Source of the DNA: Clostridiales bacterium
GTDB lineage: Bacteria; Bacillota; Clostridia; Oscillospirales; JAAYOS01
Reading direction: 5' to 3'
Assembly: GCA_012520195.1 (NCBI GenBank)
Contig: JAAYOS010000082.1
Span: 1 to 34,035, forward strand
Length of the DNA: 34,035 nucleotides
Below the pieces are notes generated by a model. That model saw only the letters and a program-made list of their open reading frames with translations. It searched no databases and had not been told where the DNA came from. The position numbers and the translations under genes are program-made. Below, piece by piece: positions 7,500 through 16,787 of this stretch (position 1 is the stretch's first letter; every line of letters begins with the position of its first letter).

Positions 7500-10141
7500 T
7501 GGCTGAAACACCAATGATGCAGCAGTATACAGAGATAAAGAGGCAGAATCCAGACTGCATAATATTCTTCAGACTCGGAGACTTTTACGAGATGTTTGGG
7601 GATGACGCAGTTATAGCGTCAAGAGAACTGGACTTGGTTTTGACAAGCCGCAGTAAGAATGTCCCCGAGGAAGACAAAATCCCTATGTGTGGAGTGCCAT
7701 ATCATGCAGCCGAGAACTACATATCAAGAATGGTAGCGAAGGGCTATAAGATTGCAATCTGTGAGCAGGTAGAGGACCCAAAGCAGGCAAAGGGACTTGT
7801 TAAACGCGACGTTATCCGCATCATCACGCCGGGTACCGCCATAGAGGCCTCTATGGTGGAGGATTCAAAGAACAACTTCATATGTGCCCTCACACTCTAC
7901 AATGAAACGCCATTGAGAGCAGGCGTATGTTTCTGTGATCTCTCAACTGGCGAGGCGTACTGCACCCAGTTTAAGGGCGATAATGTTGTAAATAGGCTCA
8001 ATAATGAGCTTGGCAGGTTTTCCCCTGTGGAGGTGCTCCTAAATAATGACGCTATGCAGGTGCCCGAAATCGTCGATTTTCTTAAAGATAGACTAGGAAG
8101 TATAGTTGAAGAGATCAGCCCCTTGGCTCCAACAGGGGACTCGGCATTGGAGTCTGTTGCAAAACATTTCGGAGAGGACAATCCTACCTTCGGCGGCGGC
8201 AGGGAAATGCTCGCCGTTGCCGAAGCATGTGCTTCACTACTACATTACTTGTATCAGACTCAGATGACCGATCTGAGCCATATCAGAACATTAGACTACT
8301 ATGAACAGGACATGTTCATGGCGCTAGACTATACTGCACGCAGAAACCTGGAACTCTGTGAAACAATTCGTACAGGTGAAAAAAAGGGCAGCCTCCTCTG
8401 GGTCCTTGACAGAACAAGGACACCTATGGGCGGCAGATTAATAAGGTCTTGGATCGAGAAGCCGCTAATAAACCCTGTTGCAATAAACAGGCGTCTTGCT
8501 GCAGTAGATGAACTGCAGAGTAACCACATGCTTCGCGACCGCATATTCGAGGAGCTGAAAGGTATTTCGGATATGGAGCGAATAATCGGAAGGGTGGTAT
8601 ACGGTACTGCAAATTGTCGAGATATTCGCGGCCTAGGCGAAGCTGCTAAGCACATCCCCTCAATCATTAAGTTGCTGGAAGAGGCTAGTTCGCAGGCTCT
8701 TGTAGAGATCAGAGCCGAAGCAGACCCTCTCACTGACATCACAGACCTCATCGACAGTGCAATCGTAGATGACCCTCCCTTCTCTGTTCGCGAAGGCGGG
8801 TTCATTAGGGATGGGTATAACTCCGACATAGACCATCTCAGACAGGTACTCTCGGGTGGACGCGGCAGTGTAGCTTCATTTGAGGCGGAGGAGCGAGAAC
8901 GCACAAAGATAAAGTCCCTGAAAGTCGGTCACAACCGAGTTTTCGGGTATTACATAGAAGTAAGAAAATCCGCTAATGAGATGATTCCGGACCATTACAT
9001 ACGAAAGCAGACCCTAGTTGACCGTGAGAGGTACATCACAGAGGAGCTTAAAGAGCTGGAGACCACGATTCTCACAGCGAATGAGCGCATTACAGCACTG
9101 GAATACGAGCTTTTTACCGAGCTCCGTGAACTTATAGGAAAACAGATTGATAGAATACAAAAGACTGCACATGCTGTGGCCCGTCTAGATGTACTCTGTT
9201 CATTTGCTGAGACTGCATCGCGTGAGAATTATTGTCGGCCTGATGTAGACGACTCGGATAGGATCAAGATAACTGACGGCAGGCACCCTGTGGTTGAGAA
9301 AATGCTTTCGGGTGGTATGTTCGTACCGAATGATACCTACATGGACTGCAATGAAAACATGGTATCAATCATAACTGGGCCGAACATGGCCGGAAAGTCG
9401 ACGTACATGAGGCAGGTTGCTCTAATAGTACTTATGGCTCAGATAGGGAGCTTTGTACCTGCTAAATCAGCAGTGATCGGAGCAGTCGACCGCATTTTTA
9501 CACGTATTGGGGCTTCGGATGACCTGGCATCCGGGAAGTCGACATTTATGGTGGAGATGAGTGAGGTCTCCGATATACTGCGTAGCGCAACGTCGCGCAG
9601 CCTACTGATTTTGGATGAGATTGGCCGCGGAACATCTACCTTTGACGGTATGGCGATTGCACGGGCAGTTTTGGAGTGGGCAAGCGATAAGAGGCGCTTA
9701 GGTGCAAAGACCCTCTTCGCTACTCACTACCATCAACTTACCGACCTTGAAGACCAGATAAGTGGTGTTAAAAATTATAATATTGCTGTTAAAAAGAGGG
9801 GTAAGGAGATAATATTCCTACGAAAGATAGTACCTGGCGGTACTGATGAGAGCTACGGCATCGAGGTTGCAAGGCTTGCTGGTTTGCCCGATGGACTTAC
9901 AAAGAGAGCAAATGAAATACTGCATTCCCTGGAAAATGATGAGGCGGTGCCGCATGGAGGACTCCAGAGGTCTAAGAGGCATCAAAAGAATGAAAGCAGT
10001 AATGAGAGCGGACAGATCTCTCTTGTGGATATGAGAATAAACGAGGTGGCTGAGATTCTCAAGAAGACTGAGCCGGACACACTTTCGCCTATTGAGGCAC
10101 TGAACTTAATATATTCACTAAAGAAAAAGATTGAGCAGTGA
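7499..10141 (+). CDS. mutS: DNA mismatch repair protein MutS
   Basis: TPMMQQYTEIKRQNPDCIIFFRLGDFYEMFGDDA; ITGPNMAGKSTYMRQVALIVLMAQIGSFVPA; LILDEIGRGTSTFDGMAIARAVLEW. Confidence 0.97.
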   Translation: MAETPMMQQYTEIKRQNPDCIIFFRLGDFYEMFGDDAVIASRELDLVLTSRSKNVPEEDKIPMCGVPYHAAENYISRMVAKGYKIAICEQVEDPKQAKGLVKRDVIRIITPGTAIEASMVEDSKNNFICALTLYNETPLRAGVCFCDLSTGEAYCTQFKGDNVVNRLNNELGRFSPVEVLLNNDAMQVPEIVDFLKDRLGSIVEEISPLAPTGDSALESVAKHFGEDNPTFGGGREMLAVAEACASLLHYLYQTQMTDLSHIRTLDYYEQDMFMALDYTARRNLELCETIRTGEKKGSLLWVLDRTRTPMGGRLIRSWIEKPLINPVAINRRLAAVDELQSNHMLRDRIFEELKGISDMERIIGRVVYGTANCRDIRGLGEAAKHIPSIIKLLEEASSQALVEIRAEADPLTDITDLIDSAIVDDPPFSVREGGFIRDGYNSDIDHLRQVLSGGRGSVASFEAEERERTKIKSLKVGHNRVFGYYIEVRKSANEMIPDHYIRKQTLVDRERYITEELKELETTILTANERITALEYELFTELRELIGKQIDRIQKTAHAVARLDVLCSFAETASRENYCRPDVDDSDRIKITDGRHPVVEKMLSGGMFVPNDTYMDCNENMVSIITGPNMAGKSTYMRQVALIVLMAQIGSFVPAKSAVIGAVDRIFTRIGASDDLASGKSTFMVEMSEVSDILRSATSRSLLILDEIGRGTSTFDGMAIARAVLEWASDKRRLGAKTLFATHYHQLTDLEDQISGVKNYNIAVKKRGKEIIFLRKIVPGGTDESYGIEVARLAGLPDGLTKRANEILHSLENDEAVPHGGLQRSKRHQKNESSNESGQISLVDMRINEVAEILKKTEPDTLSPIEALNLIYSLKKKIEQ

Positions 10142-10190
10142 AGAAGAGATTGAGTAGGTTGTTACATGATTTCCGGGACAGGAGATTTGT

Positions 10191-11993
10191 ATGAGTAAAA
10201 TTATAAAACTCGATAGACATGTTGCGGACCTGATTGCAGCAGGAGAGGTTATCGAACGGCCGGCATCGGTTGTAAAGGAACTTGTGGAAAACGCAGTGGA
10301 CTCGGGAGCTGATGCGATAACGGTTGAAATCAGGCGCGGAGGTATGGATCTGATCAGAGTCAGCGACAACGGTAGTGGGATTGAGCCTGAGGATATCCGT
10401 ACAGCGTTTTTGCGCCATGCCACATCTAAGATTCGTACAGCTGCGGATATAGATGCTGTTATGACGATGGGGTTTAGGGGCGAGGCTCTTGCGTCAGTCG
10501 CAGCAGTGTCAAAAGTATCGATGTACACCCGAACTCACGATTCCAACGTGGGCTACAGCTATGAAATTTGGGGCGGGGATGAGAAGAACCTCACCGAGGC
10601 GGGGTGTCCCCCTGGTACCACTATCGTAGCAAGCGAGCTCTTCTATAATACTCCCGCTCGAATGAAGTTCATCAAAAAGGACGTAACAGAAGCAGGACAT
10701 GTGCAGACCGTAGTCCGGAGAGCAGCATTAGCCAGGCCTGACATTTCTTTTAAGTTGATTCGCGATGGTGAGGAGCTTCTACATACGCCCGGAGACAATT
10801 CACTACTCTCGGCCATGTACTGTATCTACGGAAATAGATACGTCCAGGGCATGGAGAAGGTATCCACTTCCTATGAGGGAATACGAGTGTGGGGTTACGT
10901 ATCAAAACCGACTTACAGTCAGGGTAACCGCTCAAAACAGGAGTTCTTTGTTAATGACAGGCCTATTCGATCGGGTACAATGACCGCAGCACTGGAGAGC
11001 GCATACAAAAACAGAATGATGACTGGGCGATTCCCAACATGTGTGCTGCATATCGAGATTCCACCGGTCCTTCTGGATGTTAATGTCCACCCAGCAAAAT
11101 CTGAAGTCAAGTTTGCGTACGAGAGACCTGTCTATGACGCAATATTTATTGCAGTAAAGGATGCAGTTGATTCTGAAGACCCGCGCGCCGCTATCGTATC
11201 AAAGAGTCCGGATGTTTTGAAGATCGATATACCCGAAAGGGAGTATCCTCAGACATCCATAAATACTTTAGCCCCAAAGAAAAACCCTGATTTCTATAGC
11301 GCAATGTCTGCGGAGCGTTACAGAGATCTATATGCCCCCCGTGCTTCAGACGATCTCCAAGACTCCATGAGCTCAACTGTTGACTCGAAAGAAGAAAAGC
11401 CCCCGCAATTCACTGACAAACCGATACCGGTGTGGAAAATATTGGGAGAATCATTTGGTACATATATTATTGTGGAGGACGGAGACGACATTCTGTTCAT
11501 TGATAAACACGCCGCACATGAGAGAATTATATTCAACAAGCTGCTTGAGACTTCGGACAACCCCATTTCACAATATCTGCTTGAATCCCGTGTTATAGAG
11601 TTTGACAGGGATGATTATGAGTCAATAATTGCAAATATGGAGTTAGTCTGCAGTATGGGTTTTGAGGTAGAGGAGTTTGGCGGGAATAGCTTGATCGTAC
11701 GGGCAGTGCCTGAAGAGATTGACGGTGATGATGTTGAAGCTTCACTGCAGGAGATTGCCCTGAGTCTTCGAGAGAATCGAAGGATGTCCATAACCAAGAA
11801 GCGGGATGAGGCGTTGCGGCTTGTGGCTTGCAAGGCCGTACTGAAGGCCGGAAACAAATCCTCATACAGCGAAAACCGCGAGCTCGTAACACGCGTGATG
11901 GAAATGGAGGATGTACGATACTGTCCCCATGGTCGTCCGGTTGCTGCTGTACTATCAAGGTCTGAGCTTGAAAAGAGATTTGGAAGAACATAG
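10191..11993 (+). CDS. mutL: DNA mismatch repair protein MutL
   Basis: IIKLDRHVADLIAAGEVIERPASVVKELVENAVDSGADAI; GFRGEALASVAAVS; NVHPAKSEVKFA; DKHAAHERI; CPHGRP. RBS AGGAGA upstream. Confidence 0.96.
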   Translation: MSKIIKLDRHVADLIAAGEVIERPASVVKELVENAVDSGADAITVEIRRGGMDLIRVSDNGSGIEPEDIRTAFLRHATSKIRTAADIDAVMTMGFRGEALASVAAVSKVSMYTRTHDSNVGYSYEIWGGDEKNLTEAGCPPGTTIVASELFYNTPARMKFIKKDVTEAGHVQTVVRRAALARPDISFKLIRDGEELLHTPGDNSLLSAMYCIYGNRYVQGMEKVSTSYEGIRVWGYVSKPTYSQGNRSKQEFFVNDRPIRSGTMTAALESAYKNRMMTGRFPTCVLHIEIPPVLLDVNVHPAKSEVKFAYERPVYDAIFIAVKDAVDSEDPRAAIVSKSPDVLKIDIPEREYPQTSINTLAPKKNPDFYSAMSAERYRDLYAPRASDDLQDSMSSTVDSKEEKPPQFTDKPIPVWKILGESFGTYIIVEDGDDILFIDKHAAHERIIFNKLLETSDNPISQYLLESRVIEFDRDDYESIIANMELVCSMGFEVEEFGGNSLIVRAVPEEIDGDDVEASLQEIALSLRENRRMSITKKRDEALRLVACKAVLKAGNKSSYSENRELVTRVMEMEDVRYCPHGRPVAAVLSRSELEKRFGRT

Positions 11994-12013
11994 TATTTAG
12001 GAGGTCAAAGTAT

Positions 12014-12991
12014 TTGGGAGATCATAGTTTGGGAAGAGTGATCTGTGTAGCAGGTCCTACTGCCTCAGGAAAGACTGAGTTGGCCATTGATCTCGCTTTA
12101 CGATTGGGCGGGGAGGTTTGCTCCTGCGACTCGATGCAGATATATCGCGAGATGGATATAGGGACTGCAAAGCCCGACATAGAGGAGAGGAAGGGTATTT
12201 CGCACCATATGATAGACATTATCAACCCCGATGAGGACTATTCCGTTGCGAGATATGTCGAAGAGGCCTCAGCCGTTGTGGATGACATTTTGGCCCGCGG
12301 TAGGGTTCCCGTTATTGTGGGCGGAACTGGACTGTATATGGATGCATTAATCAGAGGTTTACACTTTTCAAACGGTCAAAACAGTGATATACTGAGAGGC
12401 AGGATTGAAAAGCTTTATGACAGATTCGGCGGCGAGCGGCTTTACTCACATCTCAGATCTCTCGATCCCGCTGCAGCCGAAAAAACACATCCAAATGACC
12501 GAAAGAGAGTCTGTAGAGCGCTTGAAGTCTACTACGGCTCAAAGACTACTATCTCTTCACACAACGAGAAAACTCGCGAGCTTCCGCTCAGATATAATGC
12601 TGTATATGTAGGCCTCAACTATAAAAATAGGCAGTTGCTCTATGACAGGATCAACGAACGCGTGGACAAGATGTTCAGCTCTGGCCTTGTTGAAGAGGTC
12701 AGAGGCCTTATCGAGAAATATGAATTGTCCGCAACCGCTGCTCAGGCGATTGGCTACAAGGAGATTATAAACACTATAGAGAAGGGACTGCCCCTTGAAA
12801 CGGCTGCCGATGAAATAAAACGTGCAACTAGGCGCTATTCTAAACGACAGCTTACATGGTTTCGCAGAAACAAGAGTATTAATTGGTTTTACAGGGATTT
12901 GCAGAAACATGAGGATATATTACAAGCTTCGACAGACTATTTTCTCAGGGATGAGTACAATAGACGGGAAAAGGATAATATAGACAACTGA
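12014..12991 (+). CDS. miaA: tRNA dimethylallyltransferase MiaA
   Basis: VICVAGPTASGKTELAIDLALRLGGEVCSCDSMQIYREMDIGTAKP; GGTGLYMDALIRG. TTG start at 12014 preceded by AGGAGG. Confidence 0.95.
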   Translation: MGDHSLGRVICVAGPTASGKTELAIDLALRLGGEVCSCDSMQIYREMDIGTAKPDIEERKGISHHMIDIINPDEDYSVARYVEEASAVVDDILARGRVPVIVGGTGLYMDALIRGLHFSNGQNSDILRGRIEKLYDRFGGERLYSHLRSLDPAAAEKTHPNDRKRVCRALEVYYGSKTTISSHNEKTRELPLRYNAVYVGLNYKNRQLLYDRINERVDKMFSSGLVEEVRGLIEKYELSATAAQAIGYKEIINTIEKGLPLETAADEIKRATRRYSKRQLTWFRRNKSINWFYRDLQKHEDILQASTDYFLRDEYNRREKDNIDN

Positions 12992-13032
12992 AAACATGCA
13001 ACAACCCGAAAAAAATATAAGGAGCTGCCGAC

Positions 13033-13278
13033 ATGTCAAAAAATTATAACCTACAAGATTTCTTTTTGAACCAAGCTAGGAAGGACAAGATTCCGCTAAC
13101 CATTTTTCTTATGAATGGGGTGCAGATAAAATGTTTTGTTCGCGGCTTTGACAACTTTATCGTTATTGTCGAAGTCGAGGGGAGGCAACAGATGATTTAT
13201 AAACATGCCATCTCCACTATTATCCCTCTCAGACCTGTAGATATGTCCTCACTGTCAAAACAGGAAGATGAGGAATAA
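13033..13278 (+). CDS. hfq: RNA-binding protein Hfq
   Basis: [60 protein letters not shown]: Sm1 and YKHAI Sm2 motif; position after miaA. Confidence 0.94.
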   Translation: MSKNYNLQDFFLNQARKDKIPLTIFLMNGVQIKCFVRGFDNFIVIVEVEGRQQMIYKHAISTIIPLRPVDMSSLSKQEDEE

Positions 13279-13295
13279 GAATCAAGGAAGTATAG

Positions 13296-14519
13296 ATGAG
13301 ACGTAAAAGCCTTGTGTCCGGATTGCTCTACCTGCTTATATTAATGGTGGTCGGTTACATGGCCTACTACATATATGTTGCGATCTCAACCCCGTTTGAG
13401 ACTACGGAAGCTGTTCTGTATACTGCGGAAGAAATAGTTTCGATAAAGGGGTACTTCTTTCGCGATGAGATCCCTGTTCCCGCAGGGAGCGGTCCAGTGC
13501 AGCAGATCCTTCTCTCGGATGGTGAGAAGGTACACAAAGGCCAGGTGCTATCGGTAAGCTACGACAGTGAAGAGGACATGAGAATACACCAGCAGTTGGC
13601 TTGGTACAGGGAGTTATTGTCACTTCTCAATGAAGCTATAAGCGATGAGAACATCGTTGATATTGAGAGAGTCGACAGGAATATATCACTGCACCTCGAA
13701 AGCCTGGTTTATGGTGTTGAGAATCCGAAATCTGTAGACCTTAAACAAGAAATTATAAATCTAAAGACACAGGTGCTCAAGAGAGGACTTGCATTTTCGA
13801 ATACAGGTAGGGAAAAGGTTTCAGCCGAGATAAGTCGTCTTACTTCCGAAATTAGACGGCTCTCGGCTGCTGCTGAGAGTGGGGTAGCATCGGTTATCTC
13901 CCCTGTTTCGGGTTACTTCTCGCGGGCTGTCGACGGTTTTGAGGGGATACTCACCATTGAAAAGAGCAACACTCTTACTCTTGCCCAGTTCAATGAGTTG
14001 GAGTTGTTGAGGGTAAAGGAAGGGCTAAATGCATATTGTGGTAGACTTGCTACAGACTATAAATGGAGATTTGCTGCAAGTGTCCCCGTTGAGTATGCAG
14101 CACTGCTGTCGAAAGGTGATATTGTAAAGCTCCGGTTTACAGGGGATTATATCGGCGAGATAAAAGTACCTGTCCTGCGTATTGACGAAGAGGGTTCAGA
14201 TTCCTGCCTGGTTATTTTTTCGGGCAACACACTTACAAGTGAGCTCTTAAGTCTTCGCTACCAGAGCGCCGACATTGTAATGTCAACATATGAAGGAATA
14301 CGGATACCAAAGCAGGCCCTTCGGATAAACGATGAGGGAAAGACGGGGGTGTACTGCATTGTAGCTATGCAGGCGAAATTTGTCGAAACAGAACAGATAT
14401 ATGAATTGGACCACCACTATATAGTAAGCTATGATCCCAAAGCTAAGGGCGGTTTAAGACCGGGAGATGAGATTATTGTCAGTTCAAAGAATCTCTATGA
14501 CGGGAAAATAGTACAATAA
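13296..14519 (+). CDS. HlyD/RND adaptor-like membrane protein (barrel-sandwich hybrid), no cognate transporter nearby
   Basis: Single N-terminal TM (GLLYLLILMVVGYMAYYIYVAI), half-motifs PVPAGSGPVQQILLSDGEKVHKGQVLSVSYDS and VISPVSGYFSRAVDGFEGIL flanking a helical segment. Confidence 0.65.
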   Translation: MRRKSLVSGLLYLLILMVVGYMAYYIYVAISTPFETTEAVLYTAEEIVSIKGYFFRDEIPVPAGSGPVQQILLSDGEKVHKGQVLSVSYDSEEDMRIHQQLAWYRELLSLLNEAISDENIVDIERVDRNISLHLESLVYGVENPKSVDLKQEIINLKTQVLKRGLAFSNTGREKVSAEISRLTSEIRRLSAAAESGVASVISPVSGYFSRAVDGFEGILTIEKSNTLTLAQFNELELLRVKEGLNAYCGRLATDYKWRFAASVPVEYAALLSKGDIVKLRFTGDYIGEIKVPVLRIDEEGSDSCLVIFSGNTLTSELLSLRYQSADIVMSTYEGIRIPKQALRINDEGKTGVYCIVAMQAKFVETEQIYELDHHYIVSYDPKAKGGLRPGDEIIVSSKNLYDGKIVQ

Positions 14520-14539
14520 GAAGTGTCCTATTCAATACA

Positions 14540-15295
14540 GTGGAGAGGATGACGGACACATTGAAAAGCAAAAGTAATTACTTTGATGCAGAGGCCATTG
14601 CCAATCAAATCACTGAGAATGTAAAACGCATTAGAGAGAAAATAGAAAAAGGCGCTATTGATGCAGGACGAAATCCTGATGAGATTTCAATCGTTGCAGT
14701 TACAAAAACTTACAGCTCAGATGTAATTAGGTGCTCACACATGTGCGGGTTTGACGCATATGGTGAAAACCGTGTACAGGAGCTTTTGGAGAAGCAGTGT
14801 GAGGGGGCATATGGGACCACTCCGGTGCATATGATAGGCACCCTCCAGAGCAACAAAGTCAACAAGGTCGTTGGCAAGGTTGCGCTTGTCCAATCGGTTG
14901 ACAGTACCAGGCTCGCAAGAAGAATATCTAAACGTGCAACTGAGCTCGGTATAACACAGGATGTCCTTATTCAGGTCAATATCGCTGAAGAACTTACCAA
15001 GTCGGGTCTTAAGCCCGGAGAGACTGAGGAGCTCTGTGCAGAGATATCCGAAATGGGCGGTGTAAATGTACGCGGATTGATGGCAATACCCCCAATACCT
15101 GAGAAAGACGACTCAAATTTTAAACATTTTTTGAAAATGCATAAACTATTAGTTGACATAAGAGGGAAAAAATATGATAATGTATCTATGGATATTCTGT
15201 CTATGGGCATGAGCGGTGATTTTGAAGCTGCGATTGCCTGTGGATCAAATATGATCCGGCTTGGACAGGCAATATTCGGCGCGAGGAACCAATAA
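14540..15295 (+). CDS. YggS/YlmE family pyridoxal-phosphate homeostasis protein
   Basis: ISIVAVTKTYSSDVIRC; YGENRVQELLEKQ; HMIGTLQSNKVNKVVGKVALVQSVDS; MDILSMGMSGDFEAAIACGSNMIRLGQAIFG. Exact start uncertain (GTG 14540, ATG 14549 or TTG 14561). Confidence 0.93.
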   Translation: MERMTDTLKSKSNYFDAEAIANQITENVKRIREKIEKGAIDAGRNPDEISIVAVTKTYSSDVIRCSHMCGFDAYGENRVQELLEKQCEGAYGTTPVHMIGTLQSNKVNKVVGKVALVQSVDSTRLARRISKRATELGITQDVLIQVNIAEELTKSGLKPGETEELCAEISEMGGVNVRGLMAIPPIPEKDDSNFKHFLKMHKLLVDIRGKKYDNVSMDILSMGMSGDFEAAIACGSNMIRLGQAIFGARNQ

Positions 15296-15314
15296 AGCAC
15301 GGGAGGAAGAAAAA

Positions 15315-15755
15315 ATGGGCCTTTTTGACGAACTGAAACGCCTTGCAAGACCATATGCAGAAGAGGGCGAAGACGATTTTGAAGAATTTGTCACGCGTTC
15401 GGCCATCCGTGAACGTGATATCGGAACTGAGATAAACCTTGATTCCAGGCGTGACAAGGTCGTCAATATCCACGCGACAACACAGCTTTCCGTTGTGCTT
15501 GTTAAGCCGGAGAGGTTTGAGAATGCCGCTGAAATAGCTGATCACCTGAGGGAGAAAAGAACTGTTGTCCTTAATCTTGAATCAACAAATAAGGACATAG
15601 CGCGCAGATTACTCGATTTCCTGAGCGGTGTTGCCTATGCCAATGAGGGCAAGATTAAAAAAGTTGCCAATGCAACTTACATAATCACACCGTTTAACGT
15701 CGAAATCCTCGGTGACATCATTGATGAGTTGGAAAACAACGGACTGTACTTTTAG
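15315..15755 (+). CDS. sepF: Cell division protein SepF
   Basis: MGLFDELKRLARPYAEEGEDDFEE; VVLVKPERFENAAEIADHLREKRTVVLNLESTNKDIARRLLDFLSGVAYANEGKIKKVANATYIITPFNVEI. RBS GGGAGGAAG before ATG 15315. Confidence 0.95.
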   Translation: MGLFDELKRLARPYAEEGEDDFEEFVTRSAIRERDIGTEINLDSRRDKVVNIHATTQLSVVLVKPERFENAAEIADHLREKRTVVLNLESTNKDIARRLLDFLSGVAYANEGKIKKVANATYIITPFNVEILGDIIDELENNGLYF

Positions 15756-15783
15756 CACGGTGCTCCGCTGGTGAGAGATGGTG

Positions 15784-15810
15784 AAGGTCGGGCATTTGTC
15801 CGACCTTTTT
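15784..15810 (+). terminator. Rho-independent-type terminator between sepF and divIVA
   Basis: AAGGTCGGGC (15784-15793), loop ATTT, GTCCGACCTT (15798-15807), followed by TTT: 10-bp stem with one G-U. Confidence 0.7.
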
Positions 15811-15836
15811 CAAAATTGATTGAAAGAAAGGGAGGT

Positions 15837-16748
15837 ATGAAAATGCTTACACCCCAAGAAGTCCAGGATAAAAAGTTCCCAAAGGCCGTTTTTGGTGGAT
15901 ATGACATGGGTGAGGTGGACGACTTCCTCGACTCTGTCTCAGAGGACTATACTGCCCTCTACAAGGAAAATGTTGTTTTAAAAAACAAACTAAAGATTCT
16001 TGCAGAGAAAGTTGAAGAATACCGAAGTGTTGATGCGGCAATGCGTAAGGCGCTTCTCAGTGCACAGAAGATGGCAAATGAGATAACTGAAGAGGCTAAA
16101 TTGAAGTGTGAGGAACTTCGCATCAAAGCTCAGACCGACTATGAGAATAGTGTCGCAGCGCTTAAGGACAACATAAAGAATGAGGAGAAGAGGCTTGAAA
16201 AGCTGCGCGAGGAGACTAGCAAGTTTGCAGAGGCCTCAATTTTGGTATATAATCGACAAATCGAGAACATAAGAAGAATGGTTACAGAACCGGTTGTGGA
16301 GAAAGTTGATAAAGTAAATCAGGTTGTCGAAGACATAGAAAGAAACTTTAGCAGATCTTTCGACGAGGAGACCCGGACTGTGACTAAATCTCCCGAAATC
16401 ACCGAAGAGAGTGAAGATGGTGTCGCAGAAAGAATTGCTGCTACAGCCCAGTTAGAGATAAACCCATCAAATGAAGCTGTAGATGAAAGTTCCCCTGCCA
16501 ACGCCAGCAATGAAATCAATACAATCAATGTTGCAAGCTCTAATCCAGTTACGAATGAGAATCTAAAGGTCGATACAGGGTACAATAGCTATGACTTATC
16601 CGAACTGTTTCCTTCAGAAGCTAGGCAGAGTACGACCAATCAACGTAAGGATGCTCAGGAGCCCAGAGAAGTAAATGTTGGGGGAATGAATGTTCGTGTT
16701 TTTGAGATGGACCTGACAGACGATAAGAAGGAAGACGCCATACTTTAG
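15837..16748 (+). CDS. divIVA: DivIVA/Wag31-family cell-division/polarity coiled-coil protein
   Basis: MLTPQEVQDKKFPKAVFGGYDMGEVDDFLDSVSEDYTALYKENVVLKNKLKILAEKVEEYR. ATG 15837 has GGGAGG upstream; the ORF-track start at 15771 lies upstream of the terminator. Confidence 0.93.
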   Translation: MKMLTPQEVQDKKFPKAVFGGYDMGEVDDFLDSVSEDYTALYKENVVLKNKLKILAEKVEEYRSVDAAMRKALLSAQKMANEITEEAKLKCEELRIKAQTDYENSVAALKDNIKNEEKRLEKLREETSKFAEASILVYNRQIENIRRMVTEPVVEKVDKVNQVVEDIERNFSRSFDEETRTVTKSPEITEESEDGVAERIAATAQLEINPSNEAVDESSPANASNEINTINVASSNPVTNENLKVDTGYNSYDLSELFPSEARQSTTNQRKDAQEPREVNVGGMNVRVFEMDLTDDKKEDAIL

Positions 16749-16757
16749 ACTATATAT

Positions 16758-16787
16758 TAGTTCCAATTACAAAGGAGTAGTTCCAAT
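16758..16787 (+). repeat. 10-bp exact direct repeat (TAGTTCCAAT, period 20) flanking the ileS Shine-Dalgarno and start codon
   Basis: TAGTTCCAAT at 16758-16767 and 16778-16787, with AAAGGAG between; the second copy runs into the ileS ATG. Confidence 0.8.

Noticed and set aside
8329-8904. 191-aa antisense ORF within mutS
   Set aside because: Antisense shadow of a well-supported mutS CDS; low-complexity Ser/Arg/Leu-rich product with no recognisable family.
14523-14559. GTGTCC/GGACAC inverted repeat around the yggS/ylmE start
   Set aside because: Only 6-bp arms with a 25-nt loop; too weak to claim a regulatory structure by eye.
15771-15836. Upstream 22-codon extension of divIVA
   Set aside because: Contains the terminator hairpin; the conserved DivIVA start MKMLTPQEV at 15837 has its own GGGAGG.
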